A DNA stretch of 64,000 nucleotides from Phoebastria nigripes (GCA_035582835.1 JAYKAV010003106.1:302479-366478), one strand, 5' to 3'. Shown: positions 27,601 through 39,445, counted from the stretch's first letter. Program-made: numbers and translations. Notes: generated by a model not told the origin, from the sequence alone.

Positions 27601-30600
27601 CTAACTGTCTGTGAAGAAAAAGGGGGGCGGGGAAAACAACCCCTAACAAAACACAAATCTCATGAAGATACCATTCCCAAAATTCTGAAGTTTAAGACAA
27701 GTAATAATTTTTACTTATGTCACAAACAGTAATATTTATAAGTCATTTATACATTCAGACAAAACGATTTGTTCAATGCCACACAAAGTGTGACAGTATT
27801 AAAAGATAGCGTATAACTTGGGAATTCTTGAATCATGATCCTAAGCTCTATGAATAACACACACCACCAAATTTATGCTCAGTTTACCATGGAAGAAACA
27901 GCTGGGATGGTTTAAGGTAGGCCAGATGGCTTTGTAATGAAACAGGTAACCAATTAGGCCAGTTCTGCTATAGGGACAGTAATGTCCATACTGCCAAAGA
28001 GTTATACCATACGCAAGCACTGTAGCCTTAGATAACATATGAGTTGTTACAAGTCACAGTGCAAGCATCTTGCTTAAAAGGAGACATTTTAAAAAGAACT
28101 CTTGCAGTTTCATTATATGCTGGTACCAGTCCACTGCTTTCTATTGGTTTTGTTTTTCGGAAAGGACATACTCGAGGCTTTTTGTTACATTTGCAACATT
28201 ATTCTCCTGTAAGTTATGTCAATTATCTGCAGTATTCACCTTACTTTTCCAGGAAAGTTTAGAGGTGCTTGCCTATATTAGACACCATCCACTCCAACAG
28301 GAAAAGTAAGTCTTTCAGGATGCCCTGTAGGACTCCTAATGGATTTTTAAAATTTTGACAACACAGTTTTGTGAAACATGGAATAAATTGGAAAGCTGGA
28401 AAGCAGTCTGGCAGAAAAGGACCTGGGGGTGCTGGTTGACAGACGGCTGAATATGAGCCAGCAGTGTGCCCAGGTGGCCAAGAAGGCCAACGGCATCCTG
28501 GCCTGTATCAGAAATAGTGTGGCCAGCAGGAGTAGGGAAGTGATTGTCCCTCTGTACTCGGCACTGGTGAGGCCNCACCTCGAATACTGTGTTCCGTTTT
28601 GGGCCCCTCACTACAAGAAGGACATTGAGGTGCTGGAGCGTGTCCAGAGGAGGGCAACGAAGCTGGTGAAGGGTCTGGAGAGCAAGTCTTACGAGGAGCG
28701 GCTGAGGGAACTGGGACTGTTTAGTCTGGAGAAGAGGAGGCTNAGGGGAGACCTTATNGNNCNCTACANCTACCTGAAAGGNGGTTGCAGCGAGGTGGGT
28801 GTTGGTCTCTTCTGCCAAGTAACTAGCGATAGGACGAGAGGAAATGGCCTCAAGTTGCGCCAGGGGAGGTTTAGATTGGACATTAGGAAAAATTTCTTTA
28901 CTGAAAGAGTGGTTAAGCATTGGAACAGGCTGCCCAGGGAAGTGGTGGAGTCACCACCCCTGGAAGTATTTAAGAGACATGTAGATGAGGTGCTTAGGGA
29001 CATGGTTTAGTGGGCATGGTGGTGGTGTGTTGATGGTTGGACTCGATGATCTTAGAGGTCTTTTCCAGCCTTAATGATTCTATGAAATTAGAAAGGAAAA
29101 AAAGCAGAAGGAGAAGACCAGAACAAAAGGAATAACCTCAGTCATATATTGTAAAATTCTGGGCAAAAATTTAATTCATTATAAAAAATGTCTATATTTA
29201 ACAACGAAGGATGGATCTTAATAGTAATTTCTTCATGGTATTATTTTCAGCATCCTAAATGTAGAGTAAAAAGATTAAAGTAACTCTGATCCAAAAAACC
29301 AGTTCCTGTTCCTCTAGCTGACCTTAACATTAGAGATGAATGAAAAAAAAAAAAACAAAACAACCGCCAAATAGCATTATTCTACAAGCTGATTATTTCC
29401 TAAAGAGGTGTGCTGGTTTTGTCTGGGATACAGTTAATTTTCTTCATAGTAGCTTGTATGGTGCTATGTTTTGGATTTGTGATGAAAAGTGTTGATAACA
29501 CAGGGATGTTTTAGTTATTGCTAAACAGTGCTTACACAGCATCGAGGCCTTTTCTGCTTCTAGAAATATATGAAAGTCAAATAATTCTTTAAAAATGAAA
29601 GAAATTCCACTGTAAGTCAAAAAAATCAAGGAAGTATCTATAGAAACATGTCAAAACCAGAAGAGTTTGTTTTAAACAAACTGTACTCTTTTGCTGATTT
29701 AAGAGTATCCCTTTAAGAAAAAACTTACATTCTAAAGCATGGTACAGCAGCTCAAAGTCTTCTTTTGTTTTAGGGTTCAGTCTTTGTTCGTGCTCCCTTC
29801 TTAGTTTTTCTTCTTTCTCTTTTTTTCTCCGTAACTCTTCTTGTGCCTCCCATACCAGCCTTAACCTCTTTTCTTCCCTCAGATTTTGTACTACATTTAT
29901 AGCATGCCAACGACGGAAATATGTCTGTAATACTATTACCTATATGTGATACAATACCAAAGAATCATGAATTTAAAACAATATGGCATAATATTTTTTT
30001 TCTTAACTGTTATTTTTTCTAGCTACTTAACTACATTTTCTAAGATTTGTCTTGTACTCAAACTAATTTAAATGTTACAAAAACAGTCACGTACTATTAG
30101 TCTAAACACTAGTATGCTTACAGGTAACTGCAGGAGTTTAATCAGTGAGTACAGTGGAGAAACTAGGTTCAAATAATCCAGTTAAAGTATAAACTGCAAT
30201 TACAAAATCTATTTTTCTTTTTCAAATCTCTCCTTAAAAAATGCCTTTTGCCATGTATTGTTTTTATTCTTTTCTCTTCAGCTTTGTGGGCAGAGGTCCT
30301 TATTTTACTATCCATTTATATAGTGTCTAGATTGGGAATTTAGACACATATTTGCAAAATTCCTTTTAAATTTCTAAATACAAAAATCAACACACATACA
30401 CACAAAATCAACTGCACTTCATTTGTAAACAAATAAGGAAAGTGAAATTACCAATGCTGTTATGACAGAACTTAAAAAAGAAAATTAAAAAATCCACCTT
30501 CCAAAGCTGTGGCCATTAAAGACTAGGGAAATGTCTATACTAAGCTAAGGNAGCACAACGCACAAGCCTGAACTTCTGCCAGCTGAGTTAGCATTTGCAC

Positions 30601-33600
30601 CGCAAGCAGTTTAGCCAGGTCAATACCATAAGCTAATAAGCATTGTTCAACGTTGAAGGCTATCAAGCACAAAACCACACTAATACAGTTATACTGTCTC
30701 TAGAGATATCTTAACCTAACATTTCTCTTGAATATGTCTTCAGCTAGTATTTCAATATGGAACTACACTGCACTGTGCGAATCGGTCAACTTGAACCAAC
30801 AGCAAGCTGATGTCTCCCTACTGTGCATTATAGATTACCTACAGATACATTACAGATTTCACTAAGTGGCAGTAATGATCAGAGTAAAACATATTGGCAG
30901 TCCTGAGGAAACGGCTACCTATTTGGGTTCCACTTCTCCAAGACGCTTATTGCCATCAGNTGATGCTGACCAAATAAGAAGTTCTTACAGAAAACTTCTA
31001 CCCAGAAAATTTCAAAGCATCTTGCCAACCATGTCAATACAATTATCCTACTTGGGCACGTGGGGAACCAACTCTTTCTCCATTTAGTTAGATTCAGACT
31101 GTCTATTTTAAGCAATCAAATTAACAACTAGACCATTTACAAAGCAGTGCCCCGCCTAACATGATGTTGGGTGTGCTTAAGTTAGGTGTGCAATCACTGA
31201 ATACGTGGTTTTCAAAAAGCAATTTGGAATGCCTAAATGGCATCCTCTGCACAATGACTATACAGAATCTGTCATCAGAATTGCCTGCATGAAGCGACTC
31301 AGTGCACCAAAAAACTCTGCAGGCCCATTGCATGTGTTTGAACAGCCAGGTTCTACCTTAATGCCAAAGCAGGAGCTTGAACACAATCCAAAACCAGAAC
31401 AGTATGCCAAAGGTAACCTGTCAGGCCTGTTAAAACAAATAAACAAACCTGAAAACCACAAAACCCATAAGCTGAATGCAGGTCTCCTAAATCTGAACCC
31501 AATACTCTATCCATTTGAGGCCATACATTAAGCATGTAGAATCATAGAATAGTTTGGGTTGGAAGGGACCTTTAAAGGTCATCTAGTCCAACNCCCCTGC
31601 CNTGGGCAGGGACATCTTCAACTAGATGAGGTTGCTCAGAGCCCCGTCCAACCTGACCTTGAATGTTTCCAGCGATGGGGCATCCTCCACCTCTNTGGGC
31701 AACCTGTTCCAGTGTTTCACCACCCTCAGTGTAAAAAATTTCTTCCTTATATCTAGTCTGTAGCTTAGGTCCTTCTAAAGAGATCATGAGAATGCCATAG
31801 GGACAAGCCTATTTTAATCCCTAATGCTCTATACAGAAGCTTAACTGTCACTGTAAGACAGAAACTACTAAAATCACAGTTCTTAATGTTTAAGAAATCA
31901 CAAAGTCTCAAATGTCATTAAAAACACTAATATTGTAAATGAGCAGACACACGCTTCCCCCATGTCTGAGAGGTTACAAAATGTGAAGATTAAGCAGACA
32001 TTTTGCAGTTCACTGTTAAATTAACTCTTTGAACGCTCTGAACACTCATTAAATATTCAGATAACCTTCGTAATACTTTGCTTTACAGATACAGTTTCAA
32101 ACAGATGAGAACTTACTGCTTCAAGTCTACGTTTATGGTATTCTTCCGCTGTAAGATACTTTCCAGGACTTACTAGTTTGTCAGTCACGTTTGACACATA
32201 CAGGCCAATTTTAGTCATCTGTGTTGACATTGTATTTTTTGTTTGTTGTGGCTTATTTTTTTCAAAAACCGTCTGGGGAAAAAATGCATGTCAGATTATA
32301 AGAAAATATAGAGAATTTTTTCCTCATTACAATAAGTGGCAAAATGAGNTATTTATAACAAAATTCACAAGACTAATGATATTCATCCACTAAATACTTT
32401 CAATTGCACACTTATTTCTGATCTACTTCCTCATTCCTATTGGAAATAATTGTGTCAACATTCGATTCTGTTTGGCAAAAACAACATTCTAAAAAGACAT
32501 TACAAAGGCATTACCTGTGTTTCCCTACAAAATAACTGAATTCCTTTGTCAGGTCGGGTTTTGGGTATCGTTTGTGATCCTGCGTTGTGAAATTCCACTC
32601 CTGTTATCCTGTTCTTATATCCACCCAGAAATGGTTTATGATAGGTAGGTCTTTCAATTTTTACAACTACATCTTGGAATGAATCAGAATCTGTTAAAAT
32701 GGAAGTTTCAAGATAGAAATATTGTTTCTTTTAGTAACAGATTGAGATTAGAGCACGATTATATATATTGATACATGTTTAAAAACAGCATTTACCTGTT
32801 TGTACTCTGACAGTTATGACATCAGGCATGTGGTAATCCCGTTGAACTGCTTTCCCAGGAAAATGTTCCTGATCAAGACATACCTTCTCAGTCTGGATAG
32901 TTTCATCAAAGTTAGGCCTAGTCCTCCTAAGAGTTTCACCGCCCTCAATCATGCTTCCTAAAAATAAAACCAGAATTAATTCCTAATATGCTTCTCAAAA
33001 CAAACAAATAAATAAAAGAACTCAAGTTTGCCCTGATATGATTTTATTGAAACACTGCAACGCAGAATAAGCATAGATTTTTGAGCTGGAAAGACAGTCT
33101 ACTTGAAAGCTGAAACAGTATTATCATGCACTTTTTAAAGTTTCTAAGTTTTTAAATATCCAATGTAATACTGTCAGCACATGAAAGGCATTCATAGTAT
33201 AATTTTTAAAAAGNTAGTGTTTTATTTGCAAATGCATAATTTTAAATCAAAGTTACCTATTTATAAAGTGAACTTTTATTGAAAAATCTTACCTAAACCT
33301 GCTCCAATTTAGACCTGATCTAAGCATACGATGGCTGAATCACTGTTGTCTTTCACACAATACTTGATGTTGTGTTAGACTACATTCTGAACCAGATCTA
33401 CTTAACTCGAAGCTCCAGAAACTACTTCTTTTTGATTTAGAGGTAAGAGTCTATCTGCCTTTGGTACAGTGAGCTTCCTAGGAAGCGATCGCCAGCTACT
33501 CAGAATGAGAGCATCTGAATGCAGCCCCGCCGAGAGGAAGGCAGTCAGCAGCTCCGTACCCCGCAGGGTCACTCGCTGTGCTCACCTGCTGAATGGGACG

Positions 33601-34618
33601 TGCTACCTTCTGCTCTGAAGGCCTAAGAAAATGGGGCACTGAATTGGGAAGGGGAAGTAACACAGGACACCCAGAACGAAGAGGAACAAGTGCAGGAAAT
33701 GATGGAGTGTTTCAGGGACTGCAGGAGAAGGCCATGGATAACAGAAGGGTGGCAGGTAAGTTACAGGGGAATCTAAGAGATGTAAAACAGTAAAGTGATT
33801 GCTGTGGTCTAGTCTGAACTGTTAGTAGCCCATGTACTCATGTGAATTATGCACTGCTGGTTTTCAAATGCATGTACAAAACACGTATACATACTGACAC
33901 ACGTTTCTGGAAATGAAGAGCACTATAAAATGCCATGCCATATTAGTCTATGAATTGCTAGTGCAACTTCAGATAAAGAATATATTCCTCACCTTTTCAA
34001 GCGTGTTTTATATGAGAATTTAAAAAGTCACTTCAAGACCAAAAACCAGCAAACATGAACAGAATGAGGGTGTGGGAGGTGCAAGAAGCCATAATCAAGT
34101 GGAAGAAAAAAAAATCTCTTTAAAGCCTTCATGTCCAACATTTTAATAACTTCTTTACCTGTTACTGTCCCACTTGCCATATTCTCTGATAGTACTGAGT
34201 TTTGAGATGTTTGTTCTTCCCTTTCTGAATTTCTTAGTTCAAGTAAAGTAGAATAATTCTCATTGGTAACAGGAGATGCGCTCTCAGGTGATGCGCTGAA
34301 TGGGGCATCTGGCTCAAATACATCTTGCTCGTTAGTTCCGATCACTTCTTGATTGCCTAGTCCTTCACTGGGTGATTCCCACTCTGCTAAACTCGACTGC
34401 TCCTGTTCCTTCAGAGCTGACTGCTCCAGAGAAGGCTGCTGCTCGCGGCCCCCCTCCGACTGCACAGTGCCTGGAGCTTCTGAGAGCAGAGGCTTCTCCG
34501 CTGGGTCCCCGTTCTTGGCCTCTCTGGCTGCTCTTCTTTCCGAGGATGCAGATGGCTGCTCTGCACCTGACCTTTCCATTATAACAACCTCAAAGCATCT
34601 ATCCGACGTATCTTCCAT
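9505..34618 (-). CDS. IQUB: IQ motif and ubiquitin-like domain-containing protein (IQUB), 11 coding exons
   Basis: Coding exons in transcript order: 34618-34159, 32957-32796, 32690-32515, 32272-32117, 29939-29729, 24976-24801, 19700-19530, 18072-17896, 16266-16018, 12105-11920, 9672-9505. All have AG/GT borders, phases join, and the sum is 2292 nt (763 codons plus TAA), close to the roughly 790 residues of mammalian IQUB. Order: acidic Glu/Ser-rich N-terminus (1-153), second half of a ubiquitin-like fold (about 154-181), an IQ-like calmodulin-binding motif ([13 protein letters not shown], from about 319), a charged helix (about 340-375), then the long conserved IQUB C-terminus with paired cysteines at 578/581 and 602/605. 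Family knowledge: IQUB is a ciliary and sperm-flagellar protein tied to radial spokes. The start ATG (34618) lies 34 nt inside an exon with a good acceptor; no in-frame stop separates it from that acceptor, so a longer N-terminus from an upstream exon is possible. The first half of the ubiquitin-like domain was not found. Confidence 0.95.
11920..12105 (-). CDS. IQUB: IQUB penultimate exon
   Basis: 186 nt, phase 0-0. It contains [23 protein letters not shown] and [15 protein letters not shown], all family-specific. Confidence 0.96.
12106..16017 (-). other. IQUB intron, no further gene
   Basis: 3.9 kb between the penultimate exon and the CxxC exon. It holds only a short A run (12959) and the GTGAT microsatellite. 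Confidence 0.7.
14811..14834. repeat. (GTGAT)n microsatellite
   Basis: Nearly five GTGAT units in an IQUB intron. Confidence 0.9.
16018..16266 (-). CDS. IQUB: IQUB exon with CxxC...CxxC module
   Basis: 249 nt, phase 0-0. It encodes [19 protein letters not shown], then RCRLCC and [10 protein letters not shown]. The two CxxC pairs suggest a small zinc-binding knuckle; this is inference from cysteine spacing. Confidence 0.95.
17896..18072 (-). CDS. IQUB: IQUB exon ([20 protein letters not shown])
   Basis: 177 nt, phase 0-0, 59 codons. This is among the most conserved IQUB segments and anchored the gene identification. Confidence 0.96.
18500..18567. repeat. A/C-rich low-complexity tract
   Basis: Runs such as CCCCAACAAAACACC and CAAAACAAAACAAAAAACCC. 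Similar tracts recur at 21168-21240 and 47010-47040. Confidence 0.8.
18943..18965. repeat. (AAAT)n microsatellite
   Basis: ATAAATAAATAAATAAATAA in an IQUB intron. Confidence 0.85.
19530..19700 (-). CDS. IQUB: IQUB exon ([21 protein letters not shown])
   Basis: 171 nt, phase 0-0. The acceptor is CTGAAG with a weak pyrimidine tract, chosen because it joins HFLDK to CAQPKRW in phase. One N falls within a codon near 19621. Confidence 0.9.
19701..24800 (-). other. Largest repeat-poor IQUB intron
   Basis: 5.1 kb, AT-rich, with A/C-rich and poly(A) tracts. No other gene or large transposon was recognised. Confidence 0.65.
23408..23437. repeat. Poly(A) tract
   Basis: An A run interrupted little, in an IQUB intron; a second A run lies at 23566-23589. 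Confidence 0.85.
24801..24976 (-). CDS. IQUB: IQUB exon, helical segment (WRQEE...HFLDK)
   Basis: 176 nt. It encodes [10 protein letters not shown], then SSIGRHKLN and HFLDK, a conserved helical stretch after the IQ region. The acceptor is CTGTAG and the donor GTCAGT. Confidence 0.93.
28394..29084 (+). mobile_element. CR1 LINE 3' fragment in an IQUB intron
   Basis: Sense CR1, antisense to IQUB. It closely resembles the 3' half of the 6.5-8.1 kb copy and ends AATGATTCTATGA. It contains several N bases near 28743-28782. Confidence 0.94.
29409..29565 (+). mobile_element. Avian ERV-type LTR fragment in an IQUB intron
   Basis: TGTGCTGGTTTTG start, then the TTAATTTTCTTCATAGTAGC and GTTGATAACACAGGGATG blocks typical of a common avian ERVL-like LTR. 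Only the first ~155 bp remain. Confidence 0.7.
29729..29939 (-). CDS. IQUB: IQUB IQ-motif exon
   Basis: 211 nt, phase 0-1. It opens with the IQ-like motif (VLQTYFRRW), then a Lys/Glu/Arg-rich helix, then [16 protein letters not shown]. Confidence 0.94.
31538..31765 (-). mobile_element. CR1 LINE 3' fragment in an IQUB intron, antisense
   Basis: Opens with AGAATCATAGAATAG, then TTTGGGTTGGAAGGGACCTT and GTCCAACCTGACCTTGAATG: the reverse complement of a CR1 3' end. It is a different subfamily from the 28.4 kb copy. Confidence 0.94.
32117..32272 (-). CDS. IQUB: IQUB exon leading into the IQ motif
   Basis: 156 nt, phase 0-0. It contains [15 protein letters not shown] and [11 protein letters not shown], the conserved lead-in to the IQ helix. 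Confidence 0.93.
32515..32690 (-). CDS. IQUB: IQUB exon with YHKPFLGGY and FHNAGSQT blocks
   Basis: 176 nt, phase 1 in and 0 out. It carries the conserved KPFLGG and [10 protein letters not shown] blocks that identify the family. Confidence 0.93.
32796..32957 (-). CDS. IQUB: IQUB exon: second half of ubiquitin-like fold
   Basis: Begins in phase to make Gly from the previous exon's G. The first ~28 residues, with GGETL and DETIQ, align with the Gly47-onward half of ubiquitin (GKxLxDGxTL...). It ends in ITVRVQT, the strand that starts the next conserved IQUB segment. Confidence 0.85.
33586..33622 (-). other. Exon-like 37 nt segment in a CpG-containing patch of an IQUB intron
   Basis: On the IQUB strand CCCATTTTCTTAG precedes and CAG-GTGAGC follows, both near-consensus splice sites. 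The length (37 nt) would shift the IQUB frame, so it could serve only a non-coding or alternative transcript. May be chance. Confidence 0.2.
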
Positions 34619-34652
34619 TTCCTGAAGTATCAGTTGCACGTCTTTAACCCTT
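34159..34652 (-). CDS. IQUB: IQUB first recognised coding exon (acidic N-terminus)
   Basis: Acceptor TTCTTGCAG precedes 34652, ATG is at 34618-34616, and the donor follows ACA-G at 34159 (phase 1). It encodes 153 residues rich in Glu, Ser and Gln with no folded domain visible. This matches the low-complexity acidic head of IQUB. Confidence 0.85.
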
Positions 34653-34959
34653 CTGCAAGAATAATCCCAGTATCTATTTAAAAGTGCATATTAGCACATT
34701 TCTACTACCAAACATATGGGTGACTTAATACCCTGAAAAGCTTTTTCTGTATCTATTCCCAAATAGCCTATTTAGCATAGCAGGAGGTCTTCGCTTCCAC
34801 CAAACGCAAAACACTTAACACCTTCTCACTGGTGTTTAACAAACACAATACTGCATAGCATCGCCAGCAGGCAGTCAGCATAATTCTTTCTTTATATATA
34901 TCTCTATACATACACGTAACAAGACCTTACAGAGCAGCATTACCCAGAGGCAGCACACC

Positions 34960-35720
34960 TTTAAGCTTTTCCGCGCCGCCACTGCAAAGACACGGGCCGG
35001 AAGAACCCGAATCCCAGAGTCATGAAAAACCCCAGCAGCGCACGGGAGGAAGCTCCGGCAGGACCCGGACAAACGGCCGACCCCCGACCCCCGACCGCCC
35101 GCGCCCCCCGACGCCCGCCCGGCCCCGCCGGGCCGCGCGCAGCACCACCCGCCGGCAGCAGCCCTCGGCACGGGGCGCACCGGGGGCGGAGGGCTGCGGC
35201 CGCGGTTCGGCGCGCGGGTGGGGCCCCCCCGCCCGGCCCCGCATCCGTTACTTTCCCCCCACGGCTCCCGCAGGGCCTCCCGCCCCGGGCGGCTCCCCGC
35301 AGCGGCCGCTCCCCGCGCCGGCGGCGTGCCGCGGTAGCTGTAGCAACCGGGACTGGGCGGTGCCCAGGAGCCCGGGGCCGCAGGGCGGGGAGGGAGGCCC
35401 GCGAGCATGCGCGCTGGGGGTGAGGGGATGGCCGGGCACCGGGGCCGCCGGGCCGGTCCCCCCGCAGCCCGGCCGGCGTGCGGGGCGGGCCGCGCTGCGC
35501 TGGCCGCCCGCGCTGCTGTACGCGCCCCAGGGACGAGAGAGGCCGAAAAGGGGGGAAAAGGGAAGCGGTGAGACAGGGCAAAGGCTGGGAGGTCTCCCCG
35601 GCTCCATTTACCCCGCCGCGGCTAACGGAAGCACCACAGCACCTCGGAACGCGGCACCTGCGGCAACTCGTGCTTGCTGCCTCCGCTGCTGCCTTGCCCG
35701 GCCTCGCTGAGGTTGGTAAC
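34960..35720 (-). promoter_or_regulatory. CpG-island promoter of IQUB
   Basis: An abrupt GC-rich, CpG-dense block lies just upstream of the IQUB first recognised coding exon, in otherwise AT-rich DNA. It contains GC boxes and an X-box-like site at 35334-35347. The untranslated first exon probably starts here; its exact donor was not fixed (35.25 kb GTAACG and 34.94 kb GTAATG are options). Long open frames on both strands here are GC artefacts. Confidence 0.75.
35334..35347. promoter_or_regulatory. RFX X-box-like site in the IQUB promoter
   Basis: GTAGCT-GT-AGCAAC: the right half is a perfect RGYAAC and the left half matches GTNRCC at 5 of 6 bases, with a 2-nt spacer. RFX factors drive ciliary genes through X-boxes, and IQUB is axonemal. 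Function is inferred. Confidence 0.45.
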
Positions 35721-38700
35721 TGCGCCTCGGCATCACACAGCGTTGGAGCACCAACGTTCCTGACAACTGCCATGTCCTATGTTGTGATCCATAGCAAGGT
35801 GAAGATGAACTCTTACCCGCTGGTAGAGGCGTTAATGTAAGAAAACACCATTTTTCCTTTCGGTTTATGCTGTAGACAGTAGCAGAAACCGTGCTAACAC
35901 CCAAAACCGTTTCCTGGATGTTACGAGAAGTCAGTGTGTTTGGATGCTGATAACCCTTGCTTTACAGACCGTCACTTCCCACCCGTGTGTCAGCACTACC
36001 CGTGTGATGTGTTCAGCCAAATAGTGGTGTTCTCCCCGGCAAGGTCTGCGGTTCTGGTGTCAGGGCTGAGCTGCTGAGTGGAAATTAAGACACTTACGCC
36101 AGAATTAAAACCATATGAAACTGAACTTCCTGCTGTTTGATGTGCGATTTCCGAGACAACTCTTGCAAGTGTTTCAGCACGCTACAGGAAAACTGAAGCT
36201 ACGCTCACTTCACACAACCATTTTAGAGGTGAAATACACAGTTCTGTGTCACAGTTCTGGGAGAATCCTGGAAAAAAGTTGTATTTCAGCAGGCATTGAA
36301 ATTATATCCATACTCGATCACAGTATGCCATGATCACTGTTACCATCTTTCACAGACATTGTTAGGCATTTGAGCATGGGCTTGCTTCCCATCAAAAGGA
36401 CAGAAATTTCCCATTACTACTGTTAATGCTCTTTTTTCTAAAACCTGGATTGAGCTTGAACTCAGGGCAGAATAGGACCAGCAGCAACTCCATAGAAAGA
36501 TACTATGTCATTTTGTGTCACTTTGTCACTATTACATAGTCAGCTTGATTAAACATTCAAACTCATTTTCAGATTGCAAGATGATTTTTCATNTTTTTCT
36601 AATGAAATAGCATATATGCTGTAAATAGAAAAAGCAACTCTCACTCATCTCCCTTTGAACACAATCAGAAATTATGTCAAAGATTAAAATGGTGTCCTGT
36701 TCAGAACACAGGCACTCAAAATAGGTTAAGCAGCACAGATAGCACATCAGGAATAACAAAAACCTCAGTACTGCTGCTACATGGCAATCCGAAAGCTGTT
36801 TTTGTGGTTTAACAGGCTCTATTAGATGCCATCCTTGCAGATAGGGTGATTTTCACTCGCGTAATGACTTCAATCAGACAATCTCAAAAGTGTTTTAAAG
36901 ATCTAAAGTTTGTTAACTCTAAGGCTTGCAGTGATTTACCTTAGCATATTACAGCAAATAATGATAAAATCTTTGCATCATCATGGACTTCTGACATAAT
37001 GGAGAAAAATCAAGCAAAATCATTACAGTCAGTCTCCAAATTATGCCTTGCTAGCATACTCATCTTAAAATAAATTGTTTGCAGCATAGTACTCCTAATA
37101 TAGATTCTCTCTTGCCTGTAAAGTATGTGTACTGTTTTGTTGCTACAGTGTGGATTTAAATACCAGATACATAGTTACAGAGTTAATAGCAAGGTAAAAA
37201 TTACTGTTTCTCTTCTTGGCAAAGATGCATTTTTAAATTAGCCAGGAACAAGGATGATGTGAACTACACAACGCTATACAAAAGGCATACACTGTTACAT
37301 CTCAAAACTGCAATCCATTTTCTTTTGTCCCTTTGTTCTCAACAACTGCTACTTAAAGTTGATGCTACAACATAATACTCATTAATTTAGCAATCTTATG
37401 TAGCACAGATGATTAATTTATGCTAAGAATGAAACCAAATTTACCCAATAAGATAATGAAAATAAATCATGACACATTCTGAGAATTTGATAAAAAGCTC
37501 AGAAAGCTGAAAAATCCTTATTAATGATTCCTAGAGTTGGCTTCAGAAGGACCTTTTTAAGATTCAAGTTAATGGATTCCTAAATTAAAGCATTTGTGAA
37601 GGCTAATCCAGTGTTTTGGATAGAAAGATTTAGAAAATGATCCTATTTTGAGTCACGTGAAAGAAACACTTATAGACCAGAAAAATCACTGAGAATATAA
37701 ATCAGGACATACAGCTCCCCCCCCCCCCCAAATCCCCTCAAGGTAGTGAACAACTTGTATTAGGGTCTGCACAGAGGACATATTTGTGCATTTGTGAAAG
37801 GGAGAAGATATGAGTATGCTTTTGATCAGTGAAACTCAGTTTTAAAAGACCAGATATCAAATTTCAGCAGCAATGGGCCAAGAAAAAGAGACTTCCTCTC
37901 CCCTGCAACACAACTCACGAGGTTATAGGAGAGCTATTGTAAGTCACATGGCAAATACAGCTTTAGAAGTGGAGAAAATAACTGAGCAAAAAGAGAATTC
38001 AACCAATGTCTCAGTTATGAAAGAGTAGAAAGAATTCCAATAGTTGCCACCATATTCTGGCAACTTCCGCCCCCACCCCCACCCCTCAAGTATTGCATGC
38101 CACTATCATTCATACTGGACTTCGGGGTTTATTTTTTATTTTGCTTCCTCTCACATCAGCTCAATACTTATTACCTAAAACCATTCATCTTCATTTCTCA
38201 TCTGACATCGTTCACCCTCATTCAAGTTTATAATCCTTTAATATTTCTCACGTGAAAACTGCGTTTGTTAACTTATAGCAAAGTCCTCTTCTGGAATGCC
38301 ATCTAGTGGTTTTATCTCAGAAGAGACCAACTTCTACCTTTTTCAAGACTGAAAAAGCCTTCAAAACCAACCCACGAGGCAAAATATTTTCCACTTTTTC
38401 AATTTTCAAAAATCTAAAAATGTCTGTAATTATAGTAATAATAGTTGAAAAAAAACAATGCTAAAGAATGCAGTGAAAATAGTTGCTAGAGTCAATACCC
38501 TAGGTATACTTANTGTTTTTCGTTTCTGCTGTCCTACTCCCCTAATACCTTGATTGTATGAAATATTATATAAAGATGTAATTAATCATTAATAATAATG
38601 ATGTCACAGGTAAACTTACAGGCCTAATGACTGTGAAAAAACAGCTATGACAAAGTATGTTATATAATGTAATGTAGTGCAGTGGCACGCTATCACAAAT

Positions 38701-39445
38701 GTTTAACAAACTGCAGATTTTTGTCATACAGCTATATTCTCATCTTTAAACTTGCAAGAACTTTATTAATGGTACTGAAAAAATGTGAGTAAAGGCAAAC
38801 TCGCACAGTATCCTTAGATCGAATTTGGATATTTTAATTGGGGCTTGTAAGCTTAAATCTGTAAACAGAAGTTTTCAGAAGAGGCAGGCATTGTTTCCAT
38901 TTAAATGTTTGAAAGAACCTAGCCAGATGTGTCAAGAAAGATCCACTATTTTTTTCATATTACTAAATAATATTCAAGGTCTGAATCAATAATGTACAAA
39001 TAAATCTATAAAGTACACGTTTATATACAAAGCCTTTGTAAGACCCCAATACTCAAGTTTGCACCATGTGTATTATGCTACTTATGGTAACCTACCTGCT
39101 AACCAAGAAACCCGTTCCTGCTGTCTGTCACCTTAAGGGGTAGTCTTCCTTCTCCCCCTCACCCCTCCAGTCTTGGGTCTTCCCAGTGCTTCCCCCCNAG
39201 TCAGAATTAGTGTTTATGTGTGCAGCAAAGTCAGCCAGTTCAAGACAGTGATTCACTGAAATCTAAAAAAACTGTTAGTTTTGGTAAGCCTAGTTTTCAT
39301 TACATCAGACCCCTGATCTCACTATCTGCATGGTCATAAAGACACTAGCAGTGGCTGGCAAAAATACACAACCAAAGGTGGGAGAGAAGGGTGGGATCAT
39401 ACTTTTCTACAACTTTGATCTCAAACGGCCTATAATATCTGTATT
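35721..39445. other. Intergenic DNA between IQUB promoter and NDUFA5 3' side
   Basis: Short open frames only, no splice-supported gene. It includes a C run at 37718-37729 and an N. Confidence 0.6.

Noticed and set aside
31205..31531. Plus-strand open frame of 108 codons in an IQUB intron
   Set aside because: Antisense to the gene, no recognisable domain or splice partners. The neighbouring sequence may be an old repeat.
34875..35840. Several long open frames on both strands in the 35 kb GC-rich block
   Set aside because: Low stop frequency is expected in a CpG island; no start context, domain or splice pattern supports them.
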